Of a stretch of 64,000 bases of DNA, positions 1 through 9,895 are shown one piece after another. Each line of letters opens with the position of its first letter. Positions within the stretch are counted from its first letter, which is position 1. A program made the translations under genes and the position numbers. The notes under the pieces were generated by a model, which ran no database searches, was not told where the DNA came from, and saw only the letters and a program-made list of their open reading frames with translations. The DNA is taken from positions 248,001-312,000 of the forward strand of contig MU385762.1 in assembly GCA_022497155.1 (NCBI GenBank), given 5' to 3'. The DNA is from Whalleya microplaca. Taxonomy: Eukaryota > Ascomycota > Sordariomycetes > Xylariales > Xylariaceae.

Positions 1-766
1 GGGATACCACATAACAGGCCGAGGGCCATTACGTTTCCCTCCGTTTTGCGCGCGCATCATCTCCTCGTTGATCAAGGGGAACAGATCAGACACGACCCCT
101 AGACTTTCATTGGTGAATCTCTCGCCCGAAGTTAAACGCAGCCATTCGTCTGCCATACTTGGCATGACCTGCCCATTCCGCGGGAAGTACAGATGAAAGT
201 TGTTGTAGACCTTGCGAAACGTTTGGGTCTTCTTCTGCTCCGCCCAGTTCGCGTCGGATCCCTCTGCGGCCAGCCTAGGAAGATCAGCAGGCGGCGGTGA
301 TGGCTGCAGTGACCATCCCGTATTAAAGGTCGGTCCTTGCTCCACGTCCAGATTCGAGTTGGTCAGGTAGCCGACGACTTCCTCGCGTCCATCTTGGGAC
401 AACGTAATGTGAACGGTTGACGTCTGGCGGCCGAGCTTGACATCACGGACCGTTAGGGTTGCCGGGCCTTCCTGGGTCCGCCTCAGAAACTCAAGATGCA
501 CGGTGATGGTGTGTGGCTGGTTCTGCGCTGCCAGCGTCGTGCGGAAGTGAGTCGCAGCGACGCGCAGGAATACAGCTGTCACGATGCCGCCATGAGGTAC
601 TAGAATATTATCATTAGATCAGACGGCCAGTATACACGATGCCATGAGGCTTCTGATTTCGCGAACAATTACCTGACCCTACACACCATTCAGATTTGAA
701 ATTGGTGGAATAGACATGCGTATCTACGGCTTCAATGGCCGTGGCCTCGGTGAGAGTTATTGTCAT
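1..766 (-). CDS. Thioesterase-like (hot-dog fold) protein, 3' end outside window
   Basis: Two exons are visible: 673-766 (ATG at 766) and 1-599, which runs off the left edge. The 73-nt intron starts GTAATT and ends CTAG. Joining them gives W-C-V-G-S-V-P-H-G-G followed by a hydrophobic helix (IVTAVFLRVAATHF). This is the substrate-side start of the fungal acyl-CoA thioesterase-like (4HBT_3/TesB-type) family, which hydrolyses acyl-CoA or related thioesters. Further on, the HTITVHLEFLRR segment and a W-rich stretch fit the central beta strands and the linker to the second hot-dog repeat. The second repeat is not in the window. Substrate is unknown. Family call fairly sure; the function of this copy is inferred. 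Confidence 0.75.
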
Positions 767-2488
767 CGCAAGCAGATCAAAATATGCAGGAAATCATCCA
801 AAAAAGGTACCTAACAACGCCACACAGGAGAGAAGTGACCACTCATAATAATATTAACAACATATGAGGTATATGTAACGAGATACTAGGTATCTGTATC
901 TACATGTATCTACATAGATAAAGGCAGATGCACGGAATACCTGGTACTGTAATCATGTGGGTCCCTGGCCTCGGGCCTCGGCTCCCCAGGTTTTACATAT
1001 GGGTCTCTCAATATTATGGGGTGAGTACCTATTCATAGCGCTCTAATAAAGCATAGCTTCAGAACACAGCAAGCTTTACACAGTAGAAGCAGCCACCTTG
1101 TTGCCCTTGACCTGAAGGACACTCTAATAAGATCAATGAAGTCACATGAAATGCGTCTATCTGACAGAAGTCTATTGAATGAGCAACACAGCAGAACTAA
1201 TATCCGAAAAGGTTTGTCTGAGTTGTGACACAAATCTACGTACGGAATATAATTCTGGTATTGCAACTTACTAGGACTGAGCAGCACAGCGGCATACTTA
1301 AACGAGCTCCAGTCGCCCTTGCAGCGCAAACACAGAATCCAGGGCTTTTCATTTTATGCTGAAGTTAGAACAAGCATCACAAGCCGGTGAAACGTGACTA
1401 ATACATGTAGTTCAAGAGGATCCACATCTCAACGGGTCACATTCCAGCGGATCACTAGGTACCTGGAAAGTATCCGATGCACATGTCTACACTAACGCCC
1501 CTGAACCAACATCTACTATCGTAAAAGGCCAATCTATCTAAACCGGCCAACCAATGGGGTTCAAGGTTCAAGGAACTATACGAGGACATGTTGCAATGCC
1601 CTTTCTCTCTCTCTTAAGTCGTAGCTAATTGATTGCGTGTGAATTGGAAGAAGTCGAAAATTCCGCTATTATTCACGTTACTGATTCTATCAAGACATAA
1701 TATTTATCGGTAGCCAATCTAATTTTACTCATCTTCGTGAGTAGAGTAGTTGAAAACCAGTAACTAATAACACATTATCGCAGTTATAGGAAAGAGGATT
1801 TCAGAGAGTTCTCAGAAGCAAACAACACTACCTAGATCCTTCAATATGACAGTCAGGGTACAAACATTGTTACCCTGTTATGTTCTCATATCCTTTCATC
1901 TTTAAAGGCTATATATAATGTCTAATATCCCCATCCGCGGCAAGGGGCTGGGGTCCCCAATGCAATGGGTGATGATGATTGAGTGAAGCCACAATCTCAT
2001 GTCATACCATCGTCAGCACAACTTGCTCTATTGATACCAACAGAGACAGCAAACAGTACCAGTACTCACAGACCACGTAACACGTAAACTTACAATCTCC
2101 GACTCAGGTAGGCATCTCCTAGCTGCTGCTAATCACATTATGCTATCTACTCAACCATCTTGCTGCATCATTGATGAGCGACTATCCCGGTAAACAATCT
2201 GCGGCGTATCTCCCTGCGTATTGCCTAGCCGCCATCACGTTTACACTTGATTGTGCCTTACATCCTCAAGAATAGTTTACAATCATCTGAAAGAACGGCA
2301 TGATAAAACATATCGGACTATGGGCCGAAATAGCATAAATACACTCGCGTTCCCCATCACAATCATTCCCAACTCTTGCATCAGTAACTATCTCGAATGT
2401 ACCATAGTCGCAACAGTTTCGAAGTATCAACTGCGTCTAGAATTCTCCAGTGTTCACCAGCCCTACAAACCCTCGTGGCCTAGCAACC
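767..2488. other. Intergenic, AT-rich, no gene seen
   Basis: No reading frame here has a protein-like composition or a convincing splice pattern. The stretch lies upstream of both flanking genes, so it should carry the thioesterase promoter at its left end and that of the small secreted protein at its right end. An A/T-rich TATATATAA stretch is seen near 1911-1919. Confidence 0.5.
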
Positions 2489-2755
2489 ATGAAGGTACGA
2501 CCACGCGAGCGACCCCTTGAAGTCCCACGTCCTATCCATATACTGACATGAGCTGCCCAGTTCCTCTCCAGCATCCTCATCTTCGCCGTCGGCGCGCAAG
2601 CCGCAGCTGCGTCTTTCGCGCTCGGCTGCAGCGCTTGCGTTGACCTTGACTACATCCGCCAATACTACTACTGCGATTCGGATGGCCCGCCTGTACCAAA
2701 GGTCAGCGACGTGATGCCACAGCTCCCTCGGAGCTGCCGCTGCGAAACATGTTAG
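2489..2755 (+). CDS. Small secreted cysteine-rich protein (66 aa)
   Basis: A two-exon gene missed by simple ORF finding. Exon 1 is only ATG-AAG (2489-2494). A 66-nt intron (2495-2560) has donor GTACGA, a TACTGAC branch site and acceptor CCCAG. Exon 2 (2561-2755) ends TGT-TAG. The product begins MKFLSSILIF, with a hydrophobic core and an Ala-rich end typical of a signal peptide cleaved around residue 18-20. The mature part of about 46 residues has six cysteines (25, 28, 40, 61, 63, 66) in the pattern C-x2-C ... C ... C-x-C-x2-C, ending at the final Cys. It looks like an effector-type or defence-type secreted peptide. No known family is recognised, and three disulphides are an inference. The intron after codon 2 supports a real gene. 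Confidence 0.65.
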
Positions 2756-3940
2756 TGGTAATGCAAGGGTAGCGGCAAAGTAGGGAAGATGTAGTGAGGA
2801 GTTGTTTCGAAGGGGCCAACGGATTCAGGGGTTGGAAAGTGAAGTGCAGATTAATTGCATGGGGTGGATTATCTGTTGGGTATTTGTAACCAACGACTGG
2901 GAGTTGACTTGTTAGGACTGCCCGAATGTATTACCTTGCCTGTTATTATGCTCTTTTCATCTCAATGATAGATATTGTTTTCTCCCACAAAATACAGGGT
3001 CTCATGCTAAATAACATATCACATACAATATATGCAATCGTCATCAGGGTGCAGCCACGATAGCAATTAGAATGACAATTTGAATTGACTGTTGCATTCT
3101 ATAGGTGGTCTCTTACTAGTTCATCAAAACCTCGGTCAATAGTGCGCTGACGGGACTGCTGTTGTCCCGAGCTCCTTAAGAAGGGGGAGTTGGAAGACTT
3201 CATAAACGTCGGGCCTCTCTTGTATGCTTGTGCTTCTTGTGTTTACATATGTGTTAAGTCAATTTATTTATTAGCGATGTGTCTTCAGATTCAGGGGCAT
3301 TCAGCAGTTGACTAAGAGTTGTCAAGTTCAAGTCAAAAAGCGGGGACTTTGGCTTGGTTGTCTCGATGCATTCACGGCCAATCGCGAGAGCTCGGTGGTA
3401 ATATGCAGCATGAGTGCCATTTAGCAATATTTGGTCCAATAGAGTATGCAGTAACTGTCCGTAGAAAACCCATCGTACATCGTCAGATGAGGGGAAGAGC
3501 CGCAAGTTACAAGGCTCTCATATAATTCCTTTCCAACGACAACATCGTGAGCATTATTTTAGCCTTCACCTCATTGGCACCATCTTTTGCACTAAGAGTT
3601 TTCTAACTATTTGTTCATATGGATGAATTCTTGTTTTCGGAGCGCCTGAAAATTTTGGTGCCCGTTCCAGAACCAATGCGATATCTAGAAATCTTGAATT
3701 ATTCAGTATGTGAGAGGTTCTAGTTGCATAGGATGTTGCCATCCGATATATAAGCATTCAACCCAGGAATTAGGTTAATCTGAAACAGTGTTCAGAAGAA
3801 AGCTGCTCCGAATTACATACCTTGAGCCCTGATGATTTCGGCAATTTCCTCACTCGAAAGGGTTCGATATCCTTATCGGAAGATAAATATCCAAGTTGAA
3901 GATACCTAAAGTGCTGACTTGTGAATCGGAAAACTAGGGT
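2756..3940. other. Intergenic; possible decayed coding fragment on minus strand at 3254-3757
   Basis: Nothing firm is annotated. On the minus strand, 3254-3505 reads as an 83-residue frame (it includes FYGQLLHTLLDQ and a Leu-rich tail) whose composition looks protein-like. A second minus frame lies at 3566-3757. They are not joined by an obvious intron, and alternative frames around 3500-3560 also look coding-like, as in a gene broken by frameshifts. The family is not recognised. Confidence 0.25.
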
Positions 3941-5520
3941 GTGTTTTCACCGGAAAATGTTAAAAGAGGCGCAACCTTTCGAAATGGAATCAGGCTTGTG
4001 TATAATGTTTCAACATCTCATCATTGTATTAAAACACGTAGCTTATGTTGTTATAGGATCCAGTCAGACGTCAAAGACCCCCGGACTTTCTATCCAGACG
4101 TGATCTCATTGCCTTTGGACAACTATGAATCTATGGTGAGAGAGATGTGCCTGCCTTTCCGAGCCATTGAATCATCTTCGGCAGTTGGGCCATTCTTCTG
4201 GTGGGCTTGCCACATGAATGCAGCCAATCCGCAATTTCGTAAGTCCTATATTAATCTCTACATCAACTACGGAACAGCTTCGGAATGATGGGCGGTCGAA
4301 TGTTATCAAGAACAACTATCTCTTACCAATATATTCTAAACCAGCCATTGTCTTCGCAGTAAATTGGGACGCGAGTTACTAATATCCAATTACTCAAGAG
4401 TTCGTTTTTCGCAAATCCGACGTGCAATGGAGAGGCACTTCTCGAGGTTTCGAGATGACGCTCTCGTACTCTTTCCAAACACAAATCACGTCCGGCTATG
4501 TGAAGGGAACCGCTTCTGGTGAGATAGAGGAACTCTTGCATCAGTTAAGAGCCTGTGGGAGACCATCCGCCCACCCGTTGCTCGCACCGATCCTCGTACT
4601 GAGTCGTGAGCTATCTTCGAAGAACGACAAAGCTCAGCGCGATGCCCGCGACCAGGTGCGAAGGCCTGAGATAGCATTGGGCCAACGATACGCTGTAGAT
4701 TCCGCTATCGGCTATGCTCCTGATACAGATATCGGTATCGATGTCGTCAGTCGACAGATTGCTGACTGTCAATGCAAAGTACTCCAAAAGAGACCTCAGG
4801 CATGGAGAAACGTGGTAGAAAGGCTTACAGCAGCAATGAATAGCCTTTGGGGAAAGCTACAGGAACAAGATCAAATCTCCGAAGTACAGGAGATCCATTT
4901 CGGCTTGCTCAGTCAACTAAGCTTTCTATCAACTAAGCTAGAAGGCCTCGAGAATTATGCATGTGTCATTCGAGAGGCTGAACATGCAACGTGAGGTAGT
5001 ATGTTTTAGTATAGAAAAGGTAAACCTCGTGCAAATGCTGACAGTTCAACAGATAAATAGCATCATTAACCAAAGGGAGTCGAGGCTTAGCCTGCGAATT
5101 GCTGCGGAACAACATCAATTAGCAAATGCAAGTAAACGAGACAACAGGTCCATGAAAACCCTGACATTCCTTGGATCGCTGTTTCTCCCAGGTACATTCT
5201 TGTCGTCAATATTCAGCATGTCGTTCTTTGATTTCAGCAATGGTAAGCCTCCCTCTAGAGCAGTCAAATTATTTGGCATATTCATGATACTTTATCTAGA
5301 TAATACTAGCCCGGTATCGGCACGCTTGTGGCTCTATTTAGTTATCATGGTTCCCTTGACTTTTCTTATTGTCGGAGGCTGGTGGAAGTTCGACCAACTC
5401 TCGGGAAAGGCTGTCGAAGAGGATGAGAATCATGATGAAAGTCACATGAAAAAGCATGAGGCTTACATAATGCAGACAATTAGGAGAAGAACGGGAGCAA
5501 GAGTAATAACCTGGGATTGA
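3941..5520 (+). pseudogene. CorA-like Mg2+ transporter family protein, disrupted by a frameshift
   Basis: The pieces match the fungal CorA-like family in order. First comes a segment with PLDNYESMV...RAIESSSAVGPFFW (about 4057-4238), then intron 4239-4398. Next is FRKSDV...GFEMTLSYSF...GYVKGT with a helical region (4399 to about 4970), and after intron 4996-5052 (57 nt) a stalk helix. The first membrane segment (FLGSLFLPGTFLSSIFSMSFFDF) follows. After intron 5243-5299 the second segment (LWLYLVIMVPLTFLIVGGWW) precedes a charged tail ending at 5520. The reading frame changes between 4957 and 4990: the upstream frame reads to ENYACVI, but the family's ERL-x-x-QR motif and the next splice phase lie one frame over. 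The canonical GMN motif is replaced by SMS. The start was not found; 3941 is only the first in-frame ATG. An intact relative lies at 25821-27536. Confidence 0.6.
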
Positions 5521-6339
5521 AAACGTCATCATGAAAAGAAGACTTTGGGTAGTAGATTATCATTCTGCACATTATTCAGAGGAATGATAGTCAAACGGCC
5601 ATATTTTAAGGTCGATAATAATATTTTTGGATACAATGTTCACATATGCTATGGATTGAGAATTGATATATACTTTCTGCACAAGAACAATATCCGCAAT
5701 AGCCTTCCCACCAAGAGTGGCAAGCGAGGCTTAAAATTACATATTTCACTATATTTCTGGAGAACATGCTCCAGATTTATCTAACCGTCAAGTTACTGCT
5801 CGGCTATTAGACCTCGCAGCTCCGGCTGATAGGTCGGTGTCTTGTTTTGAGATATAACCTTACGTACCCGCCTCCTAGATAGGTAGGTACCGTACCTAGG
5901 CACTTACTCCGGTCTCTTCTGGTCATTTCCTAAAGTATTGGCCGCATAGGTACCTACGCAACACATTGGACTCCGGCGCACCTGTTGTGGCAGCTGTGCA
6001 AGTCCCTTCACAAAGCACATGGTCCATGTATATTTGTGTAAATAATCACTACTGCGACGCTCGTAACCTGCGTTCATTCAAAAATATATTTAGCCTTATA
6101 TGTGTAACTTAACGAGTATTTATGATATGAGAAACTATGACATAATCGGGCAGTGGAAAGTCCAAGCCAAGAGTCGAATCAGCTTTCTTTGTTCATGCAC
6201 GTTAGAGGGGCCAGTGAGTCAACAGCTGACACACAGCCTTACACGTTTACATATCTCTTTCGCTTAATAAGGCTTGAGTAGGGTAAACTGAGCATTTCTT
6301 CTTTTAATTTCCTTCCATAATTTTAGATAGGTATGCGCC
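5521..6339. other. Intergenic, no gene seen
   Basis: This holds 3' sequence of the CorA-like gene and the promoter of the gene at 6340. A cluster of GGTACC/CCTAGG-like words (5880-5960) stands out but has no assigned function. No coding pattern is seen. Confidence 0.4.
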
Positions 6340-8330
6340 ATGGAAGCGATTGCAGCAGTCAGTCTAGCAGGTACGGTGTGCTCACTAGTTGACATTTCTG
6401 TGAAAATTGTTTCGCAGACTTGGAGTCTCTACAAGGCTTCGGATGGTGTGCGCACCCAATATCCTGATGTAGAACACTTAGCCTCGGCTCTAAACAGCGG
6501 CATCGAGTTCTTGAAGGCTGAGCAGGTATTGGTTGAAGGAAGCATTGATAGCCCGGTGCAAGATTTGAGCAGCAGAGCAACGGCTGTCATCGAAGAGCTA
6601 CTAGAGCTTTTGGGAAGTCTGCGAGTTCAGGACGGCAAATCCAAAACGCGATGTTTGAAAGCTGTTCTCAAGGGTGTTCGCAAGCGAGACAGAGTAAGCG
6701 AGCTCAGAAAAAAGCTAAAGACCCTTTCAGTGGAAGCTCAGATGCAGCAAAACATTCTTCTAATGTTGGTCCACGGCCTGGGAAACTTGAACGATCCTAA
6801 ATTAACCAATGCATAGCAAACAGAACCATCAGCAAATGTCAATTCAAACTAAAAGCAATGTCGAGCTTAAACAATCCCTGAATCAGCACTATCAAGAGAT
6901 CAAGGCTCTAATGTTGCAAGGGTATCGGAGGCCGAAGGAATACGGTTATGAATGGGAACAAGGAGAGTATATCATAGTAGATGACGGGTTGGGACCACGA
7001 TTTCCATTCCCGCTGTATCTGTGCTCTAATATTGGTGTGAGTCTCAAATACCGTTTCGACTACTATTCTTTAGTATGGCTGACAAGATTAGGAATTTCTT
7101 AGTGTTCTGCGCATTAAATTCAGTTCTCGGAATCTACCTGGTTTGGAACAAATCGGACTAGGCCATATAGAGATTCTGGATTCGGCCGGAATGAAACCGA
7201 TCCATGAACAAGATTGGGACACCGAAGTCACTGCAGGTGCGCTGCTACGGATATCGTTCGTCATGGGCAGATTTCATAGTCTGAATTTCTCGAAGTGTGT
7301 CCGTTGTTTCAAACCTTACAAAAAGAGTGTTTCAAATTGTGACTGGAAGGAATGGTAAGCAGGACTAATACCACATACCTACCCCTTTGGCTGTTCTGAA
7401 CTTAATGAACGAAACAGTCAGTCTTGCGGCCTTACCTTGCGTCTCGTGCCGCCCGATGCTTATCCTTATGAGCCTGTTGATATTACCGTAGGATTGCACC
7501 CAGATACTTACCGCGATCATAAACTGGGTCGACGTGAAAGGTCTCAACAACTCCCAGGGGCCCCTATATTAGACGCTAATATTGCAATCCCCGATCTGGA
7601 GTCGAAAACACCGAGGGAGCAAGGTGTAGCAGGCCAAAAATGCCGGGCTAACAAGCTTGAAGACAACCCTGCACTCGATCTTGTCTGTCGACGACTGATA
7701 ATCAAATGGGAGCCGACCATCAACTTCGTTCATCGGTATCTCTGGTGCAGGTGTGTGGTTCGGCTTAGTACACCTTCGCGCTTTGAAGATAATCCAGAAA
7801 AGACATTGCTTGTTCACGCTATATGTCCGCGGCACAATAATGAAGGTATTGTGCACAAGGACTATGGAGACCTTGTAAACAACCGAGTTGATCCGTACTT
7901 CGCTCCCTTTGGTGGCTACGACTGTTTTCGAGCTATGGTGTTCATGTATCTACCCAATCTGGAACTAGTAGGTGGCGACGCTTTTATTGATTCTAACGGT
8001 TGCGAGAGAGCTTTGGAAGTCTTGCAAGGAAAGGTAAGGGAGATTCCAGGCCAGCTCGAGGAAGCCGGGACTCAATATTTGTTTGAGAATTTTAGCGAGC
8101 TTCAGGACCAGGGCGTACTACTGCGTGAGGATATAGCACGTCAAGTAAACGCGTGGAGGGAGGAGAGGGAGCAGGAGAGGGAGCAGGATATGATTTCTAC
8201 GTATGGATGCTCATTCAAAGGATCTCCCCTCGAAAGCCGGGATTGGAACGAAATTCCAATGCTCAGAGAGCTGATGGAAATTGTTGATGGAAAATGGAAT
8301 GGAGTGCTTCATTGGTCTATCCCTAATTAG
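6340..8330 (+). CDS. STAND-type N-terminal region plus ubiquitin-like domain protein
   Basis: Proposed exons are 6340-6768, 6824-7036, 7092-7354 and 7418-8330. The last three are joined by good introns (GTGAGT...ATTAG, 55 nt; GTAAGC...ACAG, 63 nt). The first junction (GTCCAC...CAG) is weaker. Residues 1-145 start MEAIAAVSLAGTVCSLVD and form the all-helical region found at the N terminus of fungal STAND/NLR proteins. A short coil is followed by YIIVDDGLGPRFPFPLYLC and ...VLRIKF...LPG, the pattern of the fungal ubiquitin-like domain often called ULD_2. After it come pairs of cysteines (CVRC ... C ... CQSC) like a zinc ribbon. The last ~270 residues are unrecognised, with an E/R-rich coil near 8150-8190. 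No nucleotide-binding domain is seen. A role in signalling or self/non-self response is inference. Confidence 0.6.
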
Positions 8331-8751
8331 TCTTGGGAATTTTCTTCTAGCTTTCTTAGTTTCCCGTTACTGCATTTTTGCCTTACGTATAGATTCTTCT
8401 AGTTTACTGTGTTTTATGGATTTATTTTTTCTACCGTCCCAAATCCCATTTCATGCATCTTTGAAGGTTAGCAATATATTATTCACTTCAGATATCACGC
8501 CTACCCAAATCGTTTGTGTTGAGATCACAAAAGACTTCCAGAGGTGCAGAACTTCGCATCAAACTATCCAAGCAGAAAAGTTCAGGCGGTAACATTCTAC
8601 TTTTTTAAAAGATGTTTCGTCTCTCCTGTTTCTTCTTGAGACTATTGTGCTGCCTTCATTTGGGAAATAGTGAGGATCAAAGAGAGTTCTCATTATAATA
8701 ATTTGCTTCAGCTTCGAGTATGCCCTCAGGCATCTGGATTCTTACTGGATA
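8331..8751. other. Convergent 3' intergenic region
   Basis: This is the space between the stop codons of two convergent genes. It is T-rich with no coding pattern, and probably holds both 3' UTRs. Confidence 0.4.
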
Positions 8752-9895
8752 TTACTGCGAGTCTTGGGGGTACTTTGTTCCACCCTGTCGTCTAATCTCA
8801 TCCATAATCTCCATAACACGAACAGTCTCGGACCAAGGCATGATGGAGCTTTCCTTCTTCCCTGACGCAATATCCAACGCCGTATTGTCAGCTTCATAGA
8901 TAAAGCCCTGCGCCGTCTGCGCGTAATCATACTTCTTCCCCTCCGGCTTTTCATCGCTAGTCCATCTCGGGTAGACAGTGAAAGAAGCCGGATGTGAAGG
9001 GGCGGCTCCTTCGACTTCTACGAAGCCATCAATTCCCTCGATGGTAGCAACAATCTGCGACTTCCCCTTCTTTCGATTCGTGGTGGACGTCACGACACCT
9101 TGGCGTCCGCTACTCGCATAATGGAGAATCGTGCTGGTAGTAACCTCGATACCATCCTGGAAAGATTGTGCCGCTAGGATTTTTGGGGTCTCGGGATTGC
9201 TAGGCAGATTAGGATCGAGTGTCAAGAGGGCCCAGCTCAAGGGATAAATCCCAATGTCAAGAAGGGATCCGGCACCCAGCTCGAGATCCTTGAGGCGGGA
9301 CGTGGATGGGAGTCCAGCTATGTCGATGTATACCTGAAAGTCGGACCTAGTGCAAAATACGTCGCCGATAACTTTGTCCCCGTAGAGCAGCTTTCTGAGA
9401 TCGGCGATCAGGGGCCGATGACGGAGCCACATGGCCTCGGCAACGTAGACGCCCTTGGTCTTGGCAGCGTCGAAAACCTCTCTGGCTTCGCGAGTATTGA
9501 TCGTAAACGACTTCTCGCAGAGTACGTTTTTCCCCGCAGCTATCGCCGCAAGACAATCTCGTTTGTGGAACCCGTGCGGGCTCCCGATGTAGACACAGTC
9601 GACGTTAGGATCATTGTACACCTCTTCGTAACTAGCGTAGACGGCGGGCTGAACTGAAGCATCCTTCAAGTACTTCGCAGCAAAGTCATGACCCTTCTGA
9701 AGGGATGATGTTCCAATTGCTTGGATGATGTGGTTTGCTTTAGCGTCTGGTCGCGGGAGAGCGAGATCTGCTACAAACCACGACGAGATCAATCCCGTTG
9801 CTTGGTAATGGTCAATATTTAACCCATAGGAAGTGGTCTGCTTAGGTCTTACTAATTATGCCCCATCGGCAAGTTGGAATTTGCACGCTAGCCAT
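8752..9895 (-). CDS. Gfo/Idh/MocA family NAD(P)-dependent oxidoreductase
   Basis: Two exons: 9853-9895 (MASVQIPTCRWGII) and 8752-9800, with a 52-nt intron (GTAAGA...CCAAG). Together they give 363 aa. The intron falls inside the N-terminal dinucleotide-binding loop; joined, it reads W-G-I-I-T-T-G-L-I, matching the family's WGI-x-x-TG. Rossmann fold features follow: a DPNVDCVYIGSPHGFH strand-turn, then NVLCEKSFT, where family members usually have EKP. The C-terminal part (GAGSLLDIGIYPLSWA) is the typical alpha/beta substrate domain. Closest in character to fungal D-xylose 1-dehydrogenase/dihydrodiol dehydrogenase-type proteins, which oxidise sugars or diols with NADP. The exact substrate cannot be read from sequence. 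A downstream TTG at 9792 gives the longest single-exon ORF but is not the true start. Confidence 0.88.

Noticed and set aside
1033..1329. 98-codon minus-strand frame
   Set aside because: Cys/Leu/Arg-rich chance composition, no splice partner or family motif.
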